Below are positions 56,468 to 64,000 of a DNA stretch of 64,000 nucleotides, piece by piece (positions within the stretch are counted from its first letter, which is position 1; every line of letters starts with the position of its first letter). Source of the stretch: Komagataeibacter sp. FNDCR2 (lineage in GTDB: Bacteria > Pseudomonadota > Alphaproteobacteria > Acetobacterales > Acetobacteraceae); contig NZ_JAIWOU010000001.1 of NCBI RefSeq assembly GCF_021295395.1, forward strand, positions 2,051,001 through 2,115,000. Reading direction: 5' to 3'. Both the position numbers and the translations under genes were made by a program. The notes below the pieces were generated by a model. The model saw only the letters and a program-made list of their open reading frames with translations. It was not told the origin of the DNA and did no database searches.

Positions 56468-58279
56468 TCAGTAGACGCGCTTCTTGGGGGGGAAGACCTG
56501 CACATCGTTGGTCAGCGTTTTCATGTGCACGGGGCGGTAGCTTAGCGTGACATCGCCCGTGTCTGTCATGTGGGCGACGGTGTGCTTCATCCAGTTCTTG
56601 TCGTCACGGTCGGGATAGTCGTCATGCGCCTGCGCGCCGCGGCTTTCGTGGCGTGCTTCGGCGCCCGCCATCGTAACGGTGGCGTTGGCCAGCAGGTTCT
56701 CGAACTCGAGCGCTTCCATAAGGTCGCTGTTCCAGATCAGGGACCGGTCGTTGATCGAGATATCGGGCAGTTCGCCCCAGATTTCCTTGATCTTCTCGAC
56801 ACCCTGCGCAAGGCTTTCGGTGTTGCGGAACACGGCGGCGTGCTTTTGCATGGTGCGCTGGAGCTTGCCACGCATATCGGCCACATGCGTCTTGCCCTTG
56901 GCGTAGCGCAGGCGGTCAAAGCGCGCGATCGCGGCGTCCCCGGCCCCTTCCGGCAGCGGCGGGATCGTCTCTTCGCTCTTGATGGTCGCGGCGGCGCGCT
57001 GGGCGGCGGCACGGCCAAACACGACCAGATCCAGCAGCGAGTTCGTGCCCAGGCGGTTCGCGCCATGCACTGACACGCAGGCCGCTTCACCCACGGCCAT
57101 AAGGCCCGGCACCACCGCGTCCACATCCTCCGCCGTGGGGCGGATGACTTCACCATGGTAGTTGGTGGGAATGCCGCCCATGTTGTAATGCACGGTCGGC
57201 AGCACCGGCACGGGTTCCTTGGTCACGTCGATGCCCGCGAAGATGCGCGCCGTTTCCAGGATGCCGGGCAGGCGTTCATGCAGGATGTCGGCACCGAGAT
57301 GCTCGAGATGCAGCATGATGTAGTTCTTTTCCGGACCACAGCCACGGCCTTCGTTGATCTCGATGGTCATGGCGCGCGAAACCACGTCGCGCGATGCGAG
57401 ATCCTTCGCCGTGGGGGCATAGCGTTCCATGAAGCGCTCACCCTCGGAATTGGTCAGGTAGCCACCTTCGCCACGGCAGCCTTCCGTCAGCAGGCAGCCG
57501 GCGGGGTAGATGCCGGTCGGGTGGAACTGCACGAATTCCATGTCCTGCATCGGCAGGCCCGCGCGGATCGCCATGCCACCGCCATCACCCGTGCAGGTAT
57601 GCGCCGAGGTGCAGGAATGGTAGGCGCGGCCATAGCCGCCGGTCGCGAGCACGACCTTCTGCGCGCGGAAGCGGTGCAGCGAGCCGTCTTCCAGGCACCA
57701 TGCCATGACGCCACGGCATGCGCCGTCCTCGTCCATGATCAGGTCGATGGCGAAATATTCGACGAAGAATTCGACGTTATGCTTCAGGCACTGCTGGTAC
57801 AGCGTGTGCAGGATGGCATGGCCCGTGCGGTCGGCGGCGGCGCAGGCGCGGGGCACCGGGGCCTCGCCATAGTTGCGCATGTGGCCGCCAAAGGGGCGCT
57901 GGTAGATCTTGCCATCTTCCGTGCGCGAGAAGGGCACACCCATGTGTTCCAGTTCATGCACGGCGGGCACGGCCTCGCGGCACATGTATTCGATGGCGTC
58001 CTGGTCGCCCAGCCAGTCCGATCCCTTGACGGTATCGTACATGTGCCAGCGCCAGTTATCCTCGGCCATGTTGCCAAGCGATGCGCCAATGCCGCCCTGT
58101 GCGGCGACGGTGTGGCTGCGTGTGGGGAAAACCTTGGTCACGCAGGCGGTCTTGAGGCCGGCGGCCCCCATGCCCAGCGTGGCCCGGAGGCCAGAGCCGC
58201 CAGCGCCGACAACAACCACGTCATATGCGTGGTCAACAACCCTGTAGGAGCCGGTGAGTGGTGAAGTGGTCGCGTTCAT
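56468..58279 (-). CDS. sdhA: Succinate dehydrogenase flavoprotein subunit
   Basis: SdhA oxidises succinate to fumarate with covalent FAD. The 603-residue protein has a dinucleotide-binding [16 protein letters not shown] and the FAD-linking histidine in [16 protein letters not shown]. The substrate/FAD region [18 protein letters not shown] is also intact. It has all usual features of the bacterial enzyme. It follows sdhD after 97 bases. Confidence 0.97.
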   Translation of the reverse strand: MNATTSPLTGSYRVVDHAYDVVVVGAGGSGLRATLGMGAAGLKTACVTKVFPTRSHTVAAQGGIGASLGNMAEDNWRWHMYDTVKGSDWLGDQDAIEYMCREAVPAVHELEHMGVPFSRTEDGKIYQRPFGGHMRNYGEAPVPRACAAADRTGHAILHTLYQQCLKHNVEFFVEYFAIDLIMDEDGACRGVMAWCLEDGSLHRFRAQKVVLATGGYGRAYHSCTSAHTCTGDGGGMAIRAGLPMQDMEFVQFHPTGIYPAGCLLTEGCRGEGGYLTNSEGERFMERYAPTAKDLASRDVVSRAMTIEINEGRGCGPEKNYIMLHLEHLGADILHERLPGILETARIFAGIDVTKEPVPVLPTVHYNMGGIPTNYHGEVIRPTAEDVDAVVPGLMAVGEAACVSVHGANRLGTNSLLDLVVFGRAAAQRAAATIKSEETIPPLPEGAGDAAIARFDRLRYAKGKTHVADMRGKLQRTMQKHAAVFRNTESLAQGVEKIKEIWGELPDISINDRSLIWNSDLMEALEFENLLANATVTMAGAEARHESRGAQAHDDYPDRDDKNWMKHTVAHMTDTGDVTLSYRPVHMKTLTNDVQVFPPKKRVY

Positions 58280-58376
58280 TTCTTGGACGTGTCCCGATGT
58301 TCGTCCGGACGGCAGGCGGCGTGGCCGCGCGCCGGTCCGCGAATGTCATGTTCCGTGCAGGTTGGCCGCGCGGGGC

Positions 58377-58808
58377 TCAGCCCGCGGCGATCCGGCCCCG
58401 GCTGCTGCCGGCCAGCGCCAGCTTCAGCACGGAAACCGTGCCGAACAGCCCCAGAAGGAAGACGATTCCCTTCATCAGCAGCCCCGCGGGCAGGTGCGCC
58501 TTGCCATGCACATAGTCATCAATGATGACCTGCAGCCCAAGCTGGGTGTGGTAGAAGGTCAGGATCACCAGTGACAGCATCATGGTCGTGTTCAGGGGGC
58601 GTGCGCCCCATTTTGCGACTTCCGGCTGCGATGCGCCGGCCAGGCGGAACACCTGGATCACGAACCAGCCCGACAGCGGCACCAGCGCCACGGCCGAAGC
58701 ACGTTCCGCCCACCAGTGGGCGACACCGGTCTGCCCCGACCCCAGCCCGCGTGCGCGCGAAAGCTGGGAACGCATGACCTTGATATGGGGCTTGTGTGGA
58801 TTGCTCAT
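58377..58808 (-). CDS. sdhD: Succinate dehydrogenase membrane anchor subunit SdhD
   Basis: SdhD and SdhC anchor the complex and bind heme b and ubiquinone. The 143-residue protein has three membrane helices. The segment FYHTQLGLQVIIDDYVHG contains the heme-ligand histidine and the DDY element. It lies two bases downstream of the sdhC stop. Confidence 0.94.
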   Translation of the reverse strand: MSNPHKPHIKVMRSQLSRARGLGSGQTGVAHWWAERASAVALVPLSGWFVIQVFRLAGASQPEVAKWGARPLNTTMMLSLVILTFYHTQLGLQVIIDDYVHGKAHLPAGLLMKGIVFLLGLFGTVSVLKLALAGSSRGRIAAG

Positions 58809-58810
58809 GC

Positions 58811-59269
58811 TCAGGACGCCTTCTTGCGGGAACGACAGATCGCAACGCCAAGGATCCCCAGCACCAGCGCCAGCGTGGTTCCCACGGTCACGCCCACGGC
58901 CACGGGGCCATCCTCGTTTATTTCCTTCTTGTCGAAGCGGTAGCCGCTATCCCACGCAAGGTGACGCAGTCCCGCCACGAAGTGGTAGACCAGCGCCAGC
59001 GCCCACCCGGCCAGCATGAGCTGGCCCAGCGGGTTGCCGGTCACTTTCTGGACCTTGCTGAAAGATTTGGGTCCCTTGGCAGCCGCGCTGATCCAGCACA
59101 GGCCAAGGGCTGAGCCGCCAGCGGCAGCAACCCCGGCGGCGCGGTTCGCGATTGAAAGGAACATGGAAAGACGGAAGCGGTAGACCTGGAGGTGTGGGGA
59201 CATAGGCCGCCTGGTCAGAGTTCCGTCGCTTCGCTGCCCTACGTAGAGCGCATCACGGACATCCTGCAT
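58811..59269 (-). CDS. sdhC: Succinate dehydrogenase cytochrome b556 subunit SdhC
   Basis: The 152-residue protein has three helices. Family signatures are RPMSPHLQVYRFRLSM near the N-terminus and YHFVAGLRHLAWDSG with the heme-ligand histidine. The ATG at 59269 is chosen because a GAGACGAC purine stretch precedes it; the frame is open a further 90 bases. It is first in sdhCDAB. The 184-base gap to asd should contain the operon promoter. Confidence 0.94.
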   Translation of the reverse strand: MQDVRDALYVGQRSDGTLTRRPMSPHLQVYRFRLSMFLSIANRAAGVAAAGGSALGLCWISAAAKGPKSFSKVQKVTGNPLGQLMLAGWALALVYHFVAGLRHLAWDSGYRFDKKEINEDGPVAVGVTVGTTLALVLGILGVAICRSRKKAS

Positions 59270-59453
59270 GGTCGTCTCGTCAATTTCCCTGTTATGGCTT
59301 CGGTTTGTTCCGTCGCCTTGTCTGAATCCGGTCCTACGCCGCACGGAAGGCCGGGTCAACGCAGGCCCGGAACACGAGGTTGAGAGACCCCATGCCGCCC
59401 GGGGGAGAACAGGAGCGCAACCCTGCCCCCCGGGCGTGCATGACGGCTGGCCT

Positions 59454-60473
59454 TCAGTGGCCGAGCAGATCGAGCGCGATCATGGTTTCGGCAATCTGGA
59501 CCGCGTTCAGCGCCGCACCCTTGCGCAGGTTGTCCGCGACGCACCAGAACCCGAGTCCATTGGGCACGGTGGGGTCGATGCGCAGGCGCGAGACATAGGT
59601 CGCGTCCTCCCCCACGGCTTCGAGGGGGGTGACATAGCCGCCATCCTCGCGCTTGTCGTGCAGCACCACGCCGGGCGCTTCGCGCAGGGCTTCACGGGCG
59701 CGTTCAATATCAATGGGTTCCTCGAATTCCACCGTGACGGCCTCGGCATGGCCGATGAACACGGGAACCCGCACGCAGGTAGCGAAAACCGCGATGTCGG
59801 GGTCGAGGATCTTGCGGGTCTCGACCGCCATCTTCCACTCTTCCTTGGTCGATCCGTCATCCATGAAACGGTCGATATGGGGAATGCAGTTGAACGCAAT
59901 CTGCTTGGTGAACTGCTCGGCCTTGAGCGGATCGCCCACCAGGCTGCCGCGCGCCTGGCCGAACAGTTCGTCCATCCCGCTCTTGCCCGCGCCGGCCACG
60001 GCCTGGTAGGTGGCCACCACAACGCGCTTGATTGTGAACAGGTCATGCAGCGGCTTGAGCGCCACGACCATCTGGATGGTCGAGCAGTTGGGGTTGGCGA
60101 TGATGCCGCGCTTCGCCTTCTTCACATCATTGGGATTGACCTCCGGCACCACCAGCGGCACGTCCGGCTCCATGCGGAAGTGGGAGGTGTTGTCGATCAC
60201 GACGCACCCCGCCTTCGCCGCGCGCGGCGCATGCACGGCCGACACCGCCCCACCGGGGGAGAAAAGGGCGACATCCCAGCCGGTGAAGTCGAATGTCTCC
60301 AGATTCTGGACCTTCAGCACCTTTTTATCGCCAAAGGAGACTTCCTTGCCCGCCGAACGGGCGGACGCCAGGGCCACGATCTCATCCACAGGGAACTGGC
60401 GCTCGGCCAGAGTCTTGAGGATTTCGCGCCCCACAGCGCCGGTGGCGCCCACCACCGCAACGCGGTAACCCAT
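59454..60473 (-). CDS. asd: Aspartate-semialdehyde dehydrogenase
   Basis: Asd reduces aspartyl phosphate to the semialdehyde on the path to lysine, threonine, methionine and diaminopimelate. The 339-residue product shows GYRVAVVGATGAVGREIL. The catalytic cysteine is in IANPNCSTIQMVVAL, with AVAGAGKSGMDEL and the histidine in VPVFIGHAEAV following. The ATG at 60473 gives the standard N-terminus; the longer open frame runs into the zwf promoter region. It is divergent from zwf across 279 bases without another gene. Confidence 0.96.
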   Translation of the reverse strand: MGYRVAVVGATGAVGREILKTLAERQFPVDEIVALASARSAGKEVSFGDKKVLKVQNLETFDFTGWDVALFSPGGAVSAVHAPRAAKAGCVVIDNTSHFRMEPDVPLVVPEVNPNDVKKAKRGIIANPNCSTIQMVVALKPLHDLFTIKRVVVATYQAVAGAGKSGMDELFGQARGSLVGDPLKAEQFTKQIAFNCIPHIDRFMDDGSTKEEWKMAVETRKILDPDIAVFATCVRVPVFIGHAEAVTVEFEEPIDIERAREALREAPGVVLHDKREDGGYVTPLEAVGEDATYVSRLRIDPTVPNGLGFWCVADNLRKGAALNAVQIAETMIALDLLGH

Positions 60474-60752
60474 AATCTTCTTTCCTGTCCTGCCCGGGCA
60501 TTCCGGGGGAATGGCCGGTTTTGCGTAACTGTAGCGACACCTAGAGCCTGTAACCGAAAGGTGCAAGCAGCGCGGGCCGCGCAAAACCGCGAATCGAATC
60601 GGGGCCGGGGCCAGGGGGGCATGTCCCATGCGCGGATAGCCCTTGTCGCGTGTCGCATGCCCGGTGCAGGCTCGATCCATCGCGCCATGGGGCAGGGCCG
60701 TCTCCCTTTACCGCCCGGATGTGGCGCGCAGGCAAGAACGGTTAGAGAGATC

Positions 60753-62303
60753 ATGGCCTTATCACCTGACATTTCCGCAACGCCGGCCGCGACCGGCCAG
60801 CGCCCGGTTTCCCCCGCCGGGGCGCGCACCGCGCCCCCCTGCACGCTCGTCATCTTCGGCGCGCATGGGGATCTGACCAAGCGGCTGCTTGTTCCGGCTC
60901 TTTATAATCTTGTGGGCAGCCACCTGCTTGATGACGGTTTCCGCATCATCGGCGTGGACCGCGTGGACACCACCACCGCGCAGTGGCGCGACGGGCTGCA
61001 TGACATGATGGAGTCCTTCACCAGGGATCCGGACGCGGAATTCCATCCCGCCAGCATCGACGCCGCCCAGTGGGACTGGCTGGCCAGCAGGCTGGAATAC
61101 GTGCAGGCGGATTTTGGCGATGTCGCCGCCATCCGCGCGCTGGGCGAAAAGCTGCCGGGCAACGCCATCTTCTATCTCGCCATCCCTTCGCGCTTCTTCG
61201 CCCCCGTGGTGGAAACGCTGGGCAAGGCGGGCGTGGTGACGCAGAAGGAGGGCGCATTCCGCCGCGTGGTGATTGAAAAGCCCTTCGGTTCCGACCTGGC
61301 CAGCGCGCGCGCGCTCAACCGGCAGGTGCTGGCGGTACTCGATGAGTCGCAGGTGTTCCGCATCGACCATTTCCTGGGCAAGGAGACGGTGCAGAACATT
61401 CTCGCCATGCGGTTCGGCAACCTGATATTCGAGCCGCTGTGGCGTAACGAATATGTCGATCACATCGAGATCACCGCCGCCGAGACCATTGGCGTGGAAC
61501 AGCGCGGCGCGTTTTACGAACCCACGGGCGCGTTGCGCGACATGGTGCCCAACCACCTGTTCCAGCTTTTCGCCATGGTGGCGATGGAACCCCCCAATAC
61601 CTTCTGCGCCGAGAGCGTGCGCAACGCCAAGGAACAGCTTTTCGAGGCCGTCACCCCCATGGACCCGCGCGACGCGGTGCGCGGGCAGTACGCGGCGGGC
61701 ACGGTGGATGGCAGGCCGATGGTCGGCTACCGCGAAAGCCCCGGCGTTTCCCCGCACAGCAATACCGAAACCTATGTGGCGCTGAAACTGCATGTGGATA
61801 ACTGGCGCTGGGCCGGGGTGCCGTTCTACCTGCGCACCGGCAAGGGTCTGGGCGGGCGGCGGACAGAAATCGTCGTGCAGTTCCGCAAGCCGCCGATGCT
61901 GATGTTCCGCGGGACCGAGACGGACGACCTGCCGCCCAACCGCATCATCCTCAACATCCAGCCCGCGCAGGGGCTGACGGTGGAAATGGGGGCCAAGAAG
62001 CCGGGCCCGGAAATGGACCTGACCGATGTGCAGGCCCGCTTCAGGTATGAGGATGTTTTCACCAGCACCCCCAATGTCGGCTACGAAACCCTGCTGTATG
62101 ACTGCCTGATGGGGGATGAAACCCTGTTCCAGCGCGCCGATAACATCGAAGCGGCATGGAAAGCGGTCGATCCCGTCCTGCAGGCATGGGCTAAGGACAC
62201 GACCGGCCCGGAAATCTATCCCGCCGGTGCGTCCGGCCCCAAGGGGGCGGATGAACTGCTCAAACGCGACGGGCGGGCATGGTATCCGCTGGATCGCGCC
62301 TGA
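60753..62303 (+). CDS. zwf: Glucose-6-phosphate 1-dehydrogenase
   Basis: Zwf oxidises glucose-6-phosphate to 6-phosphogluconolactone, feeding the pentose phosphate pathway that dominates sugar use in acetic acid bacteria. The 516-residue protein has the coenzyme loop IFGAHGDLTKRLLVPALYN (GxxGDLxxR). The active-site histidine lies in RIDHFLGKE, with VIEKPFGSD nearby. The first 30 residues are Pro/Ala-rich and variable. AGAGAG precedes the ATG at 60753. A strong terminator follows. Confidence 0.97.
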   Translation: MALSPDISATPAATGQRPVSPAGARTAPPCTLVIFGAHGDLTKRLLVPALYNLVGSHLLDDGFRIIGVDRVDTTTAQWRDGLHDMMESFTRDPDAEFHPASIDAAQWDWLASRLEYVQADFGDVAAIRALGEKLPGNAIFYLAIPSRFFAPVVETLGKAGVVTQKEGAFRRVVIEKPFGSDLASARALNRQVLAVLDESQVFRIDHFLGKETVQNILAMRFGNLIFEPLWRNEYVDHIEITAAETIGVEQRGAFYEPTGALRDMVPNHLFQLFAMVAMEPPNTFCAESVRNAKEQLFEAVTPMDPRDAVRGQYAAGTVDGRPMVGYRESPGVSPHSNTETYVALKLHVDNWRWAGVPFYLRTGKGLGGRRTEIVVQFRKPPMLMFRGTETDDLPPNRIILNIQPAQGLTVEMGAKKPGPEMDLTDVQARFRYEDVFTSTPNVGYETLLYDCLMGDETLFQRADNIEAAWKAVDPVLQAWAKDTTGPEIYPAGASGPKGADELLKRDGRAWYPLDRA

Positions 62304-62330
62304 CCTGCGGTAATTGTCCGCGGATTCATG

Positions 62331-62367
62331 AAAAAGGCCCGTACCATGGAAGGTACGGGCCTTTTTT
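62331..62367. terminator. Bidirectional terminator between zwf and the LTXXQ-like gene
   Basis: AAAAAGGCCCGTACC and GGTACGGGCCTTTTTT form a perfect stem of about 14 pairs with a six-base loop. It serves both converging genes. Confidence 0.94.
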
Positions 62368-62387
62368 CAGGTCAAGGGCCTGATCCC

Positions 62388-62921
62388 TTACTGCGCCGGG
62401 GTAGCGGGGGCGGCCGGGGTGGCGGGCGCTGTCGCCGCCGTGTCCGCGGCCTGCTGCCTGCGTTCGGCATGCTCGGCATCGCCCTGGCGGAACAGGGTGT
62501 CGGCATGCGTGCGCTGCTTTTTCGAGAAGCTCTCGTAAAGCGCCGCGAAGCTGGAGTTCAGCGTCTGCATGTCATGCGCGCGTTCGACCGTCAGCTCGGC
62601 ATAGGACTGCATGTTCTCCACGGCGTTCATGCCGGGCAGCTTTTCGCGGCGGCTGTCGATGGCGTCGTGCAGGCGCTGGGCGTTGTCGCGCATGGTCTGG
62701 GCGAAGGGGGTCCACAGGGCTTCCTGCTTCTTGGTAATGCCCAGCTCGTCATGCAGCGCCGTGATGTGGGCGTCCACCTGCTCCGGCGCGGGATCATGCG
62801 GGGTATGGGCAAGAGAGGCGGTGGCGTTGGCTGGCGGGGCGGCAGGCTGCGGATTCGCGGCCATGGCCATGGCGGGAAGAAGCACGAACGCGGCGGCGGG
62901 CAGGAACCGGCGGAACATCAT
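62388..62921 (-). CDS. LTXXQ/Spy-CpxP-like periplasmic protein
   Basis: The 177-residue product has a signal peptide (FLPAAAFVLLPAMAMAA) and a helical core. The core shows ITALHDELGITKKQEALWTPF and LYESFSKKQRTHADTLFRQ, the repeated L-T/S-x-x-Q type pattern of Spy/CpxP relatives. An Ala/Pro-rich tail completes it. Such proteins act as ATP-independent periplasmic chaperones or stress sensors. Two adjacent ATGs (62918 and 62921) are possible starts, with AAGGA upstream. It is followed by a shared terminator. Confidence 0.82.
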   Translation of the reverse strand: MMFRRFLPAAAFVLLPAMAMAANPQPAAPPANATASLAHTPHDPAPEQVDAHITALHDELGITKKQEALWTPFAQTMRDNAQRLHDAIDSRREKLPGMNAVENMQSYAELTVERAHDMQTLNSSFAALYESFSKKQRTHADTLFRQGDAEHAERRQQAADTAATAPATPAAPATPAQ

Positions 62922-62983
62922 GTTATGTATTTTCCTTCGCATCGGTTGGTTGCGGGGTGGGGATGTCAGGTGGGCCGGCGCGG

Positions 62984-63325
62984 TCAGTAGCCGCCGCCAT
63001 AGGGGTAATAGGCCGGCGGCGGTGGCGGCGGGGGCGGGGCGGGATAATAGGCGGGCGGCGGCGGGGCAGAGTTCCTTTCCGCCAGCGCGCTGCCCAGCAT
63101 GGCCCCCACCGCTAGACCGGCGATCCCGCTGCCTACGGCCAGCCCCGCGCCACCCCCACGGGGGCCGCCACGCCAGCCGCCGCGACCCGGCGGCGGGCCA
63201 CGATGCCAGCCCGGACCACCCGGCCCATGCCAGGGCTGGGCATGGCTGGCGGGAACGGATGCGATCAGGATTCCCAATGCAAGGCCGGTGGACAGCAGGG
63301 AAGTAGCAAATTTGCGCAGATGCAT
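62984..63325 (-). CDS. Gly/Pro-rich secreted protein
   Basis: The 113-residue product has a signal peptide (FATSLLSTGLALGILIASVPASHA) and a Gly/Pro/Trp/Arg-rich stretch. A hydrophobic glycine-zipper-like segment (GLAVGSGIAGLAVGAMLG) follows, and the C-terminus is of Pro and Tyr (PPPPAYYP repeats). No family is recognised. The glycine-zipper part suggests membrane association. The frame allows a start at 63346; 63325 is chosen for the signal peptide. It shares composition with the protein at 555-1148. Confidence 0.6.
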   Translation of the reverse strand: MHLRKFATSLLSTGLALGILIASVPASHAQPWHGPGGPGWHRGPPPGRGGWRGGPRGGGAGLAVGSGIAGLAVGAMLGSALAERNSAPPPPAYYPAPPPPPPPPAYYPYGGGY

Positions 63326-63415
63326 GGACTCGGAAAACCTCGACATATCGTAAAGCCGGATAACGGAGCCAATGTAACCCGGGCTCGTGTCGAAACAATG
63401 GCCGGGGCCGGGGCT

Positions 63416-64000
63416 CTAGGCGACCCAGGGCAACCGCTTCGTCAGGGCAGATAACCTGTGGCGGCGCAGTTCGTTGCGTGCGCTGGCGTCATTGGCCATA
63501 TAATTGAGCTGGATGGTGTAGCGCGGGCCGACATACTGCCGGTGGCCGTGCCATGTATCCGGCCCGTTGGGAAAGATGACCAGCGTGCCGGCGAGGGGGG
63601 GGATCTCGGCGGCGAAATCCTCCAGGTCATGGGCGTTGCGCAGCAGCCGCAGGCATCCCTCGTGGCGCGACCAGGCGCCGTTATCGGCGGGGTTGAGATA
63701 AAGCAGCACCGTCACCCGCTTGCATGCGGAGTCGCGGTGGATGCGCCCGTCCTTGGCGCGCGTGCGCCCGCGCAGGGTCAGCATGGTGGGCGCGTCATCG
63801 AGTTCCAGCCCGAATTTGGCGGCGATGAGCCCGCGCAGGCGCGGCTGCTGCAGTTCCGCCACCAGTTGCGCCATGACGGGGGACAGGTTCAGCGCCTGTG
63901 GCGGGAACGACCCGCCCGAGCGGATGACGGGCAGACTCGCGCTTATGGCGCGCAGGTCCGCCGGGCGGATGAACTGCGGCACGACCGCGTGGGCGAACGG
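63416..64000 (-). CDS. 2-oxoglutarate/Fe(II)-dependent oxygenase, 5' end outside window
   Basis: The frame stays open to the last base of the window, so the N-terminus is missing (195 codons seen, including the stop). The core has the iron-binding HRDS motif (HxD) and VTVLLYLNP. The distal GTLVIFPNGPDTWHGHRQ carries the second histidine, and RYTIQLNYM the 2-oxoglutarate-binding arginine. This is the prolyl-4-hydroxylase-like PF13640 style. The substrate is unknown. A GTG at 63982 could be a start but is less likely. Confidence 0.83.
   Translation of the reverse strand, partial: PFAHAVVPQFIRPADLRAISASLPVIRSGGSFPPQALNLSPVMAQLVAELQQPRLRGLIAAKFGLELDDAPTMLTLRGRTRAKDGRIHRDSACKRVTVLLYLNPADNGAWSRHEGCLRLLRNAHDLEDFAAEIPPLAGTLVIFPNGPDTWHGHRQYVGPRYTIQLNYMANDASARNELRRHRLSALTKRLPWVA

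Overview
The window is a GC-rich, densely packed stretch of alphaproteobacterial chromosome. Gene content and protein style point to an acetic acid bacterium (Acetobacteraceae, probably Komagataeibacter or Gluconacetobacter). This assignment is inferred from the MucR and Mur-like Fur regulators, OlsB, the RimP-NusA-YlxR-IF2-RbfA block, the sdhCDAB order, and a T-rich/A-rich hairpin repeat at gene ends that I associate with this group. I see no tRNA, rRNA, insertion sequence, prophage or CRISPR array. Nearly everything is core housekeeping plus a few lineage-specific envelope genes.

Layout. 1-3.4 kb: 3' end of ferrochelatase, a glycine-rich secreted protein, heme A synthase and a TVP38-type membrane protein. 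3.4-7.9 kb: a Bcr/CflA drug exporter, apt and an FUSC-type exporter. 7.9-10.2 kb (minus): aroQ-accB-accC, overlapping genes. 10.3-13.9 kb: RlpA-like, YihY/BrkB-like, an ornithine decarboxylase with a long leader, and a CopC-like protein. 13.9-15.3 kb (minus): ccmA-ccmB heme exporter. 15.5-19.3 kb: aconitase and a LysR regulator. 19.4-22.4 kb (minus): a tightly coupled cluster of a membrane-anchored Clp-like AAA+ ATPase, two membrane-anchored proteins I do not recognise, and a 33-codon ORF filling the gap between two of them. 22.5-28.6 kb: rimP-nusA-ylxR-infB-rbfA. 28.7-29.7 kb: an MCE (MlaD-like) gene on the opposite strand. 29.9-33.6 kb: truB, rpsO, pnp.

33.7-39 kb: a YrpB-like flavin oxidoreductase, rph-rdgB (minus), hrcA and an aldo/keto reductase. 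39-42.8 kb: PBP1A and prfB with its programmed +1 frameshift. 43-45.7 kb: a TonB-like protein, ExbB and a TPR-like repeat protein with no exbD. 45.8-48 kb: an OmpR/EnvZ-type two-component pair. 48.1-50.7 kb: nfu, a RutE-like nitroreductase, tsaB-rimI and a TusA-like protein. 50.8-54.2 kb: mucR, a Fur-family gene overlapping olsB, then lnt. 54.4-55.6 kb: an XRE regulator and a tyrosine phosphatase. 55.7-59.3 kb (minus): sdhCDAB. 59.5-62.3 kb: asd and zwf, divergent. 62.4-64 kb (minus): an LTXXQ/Spy-like periplasmic protein, a Gly/Pro-rich secreted protein and a 2OG-Fe(II) oxygenase cut by the window edge.

The most interesting candidate for an undescribed system is the membrane Clp-like cluster at 19444-22412. 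Other points worth a second look are the dispersed gene-end hairpin repeat (four copies), the 383-base ornithine decarboxylase leader, the tonB-exbB locus lacking exbD, the fur-olsB overlap, and several inverted repeats placed like operators. All functional calls rest on motif recognition by eye; no database search was run.
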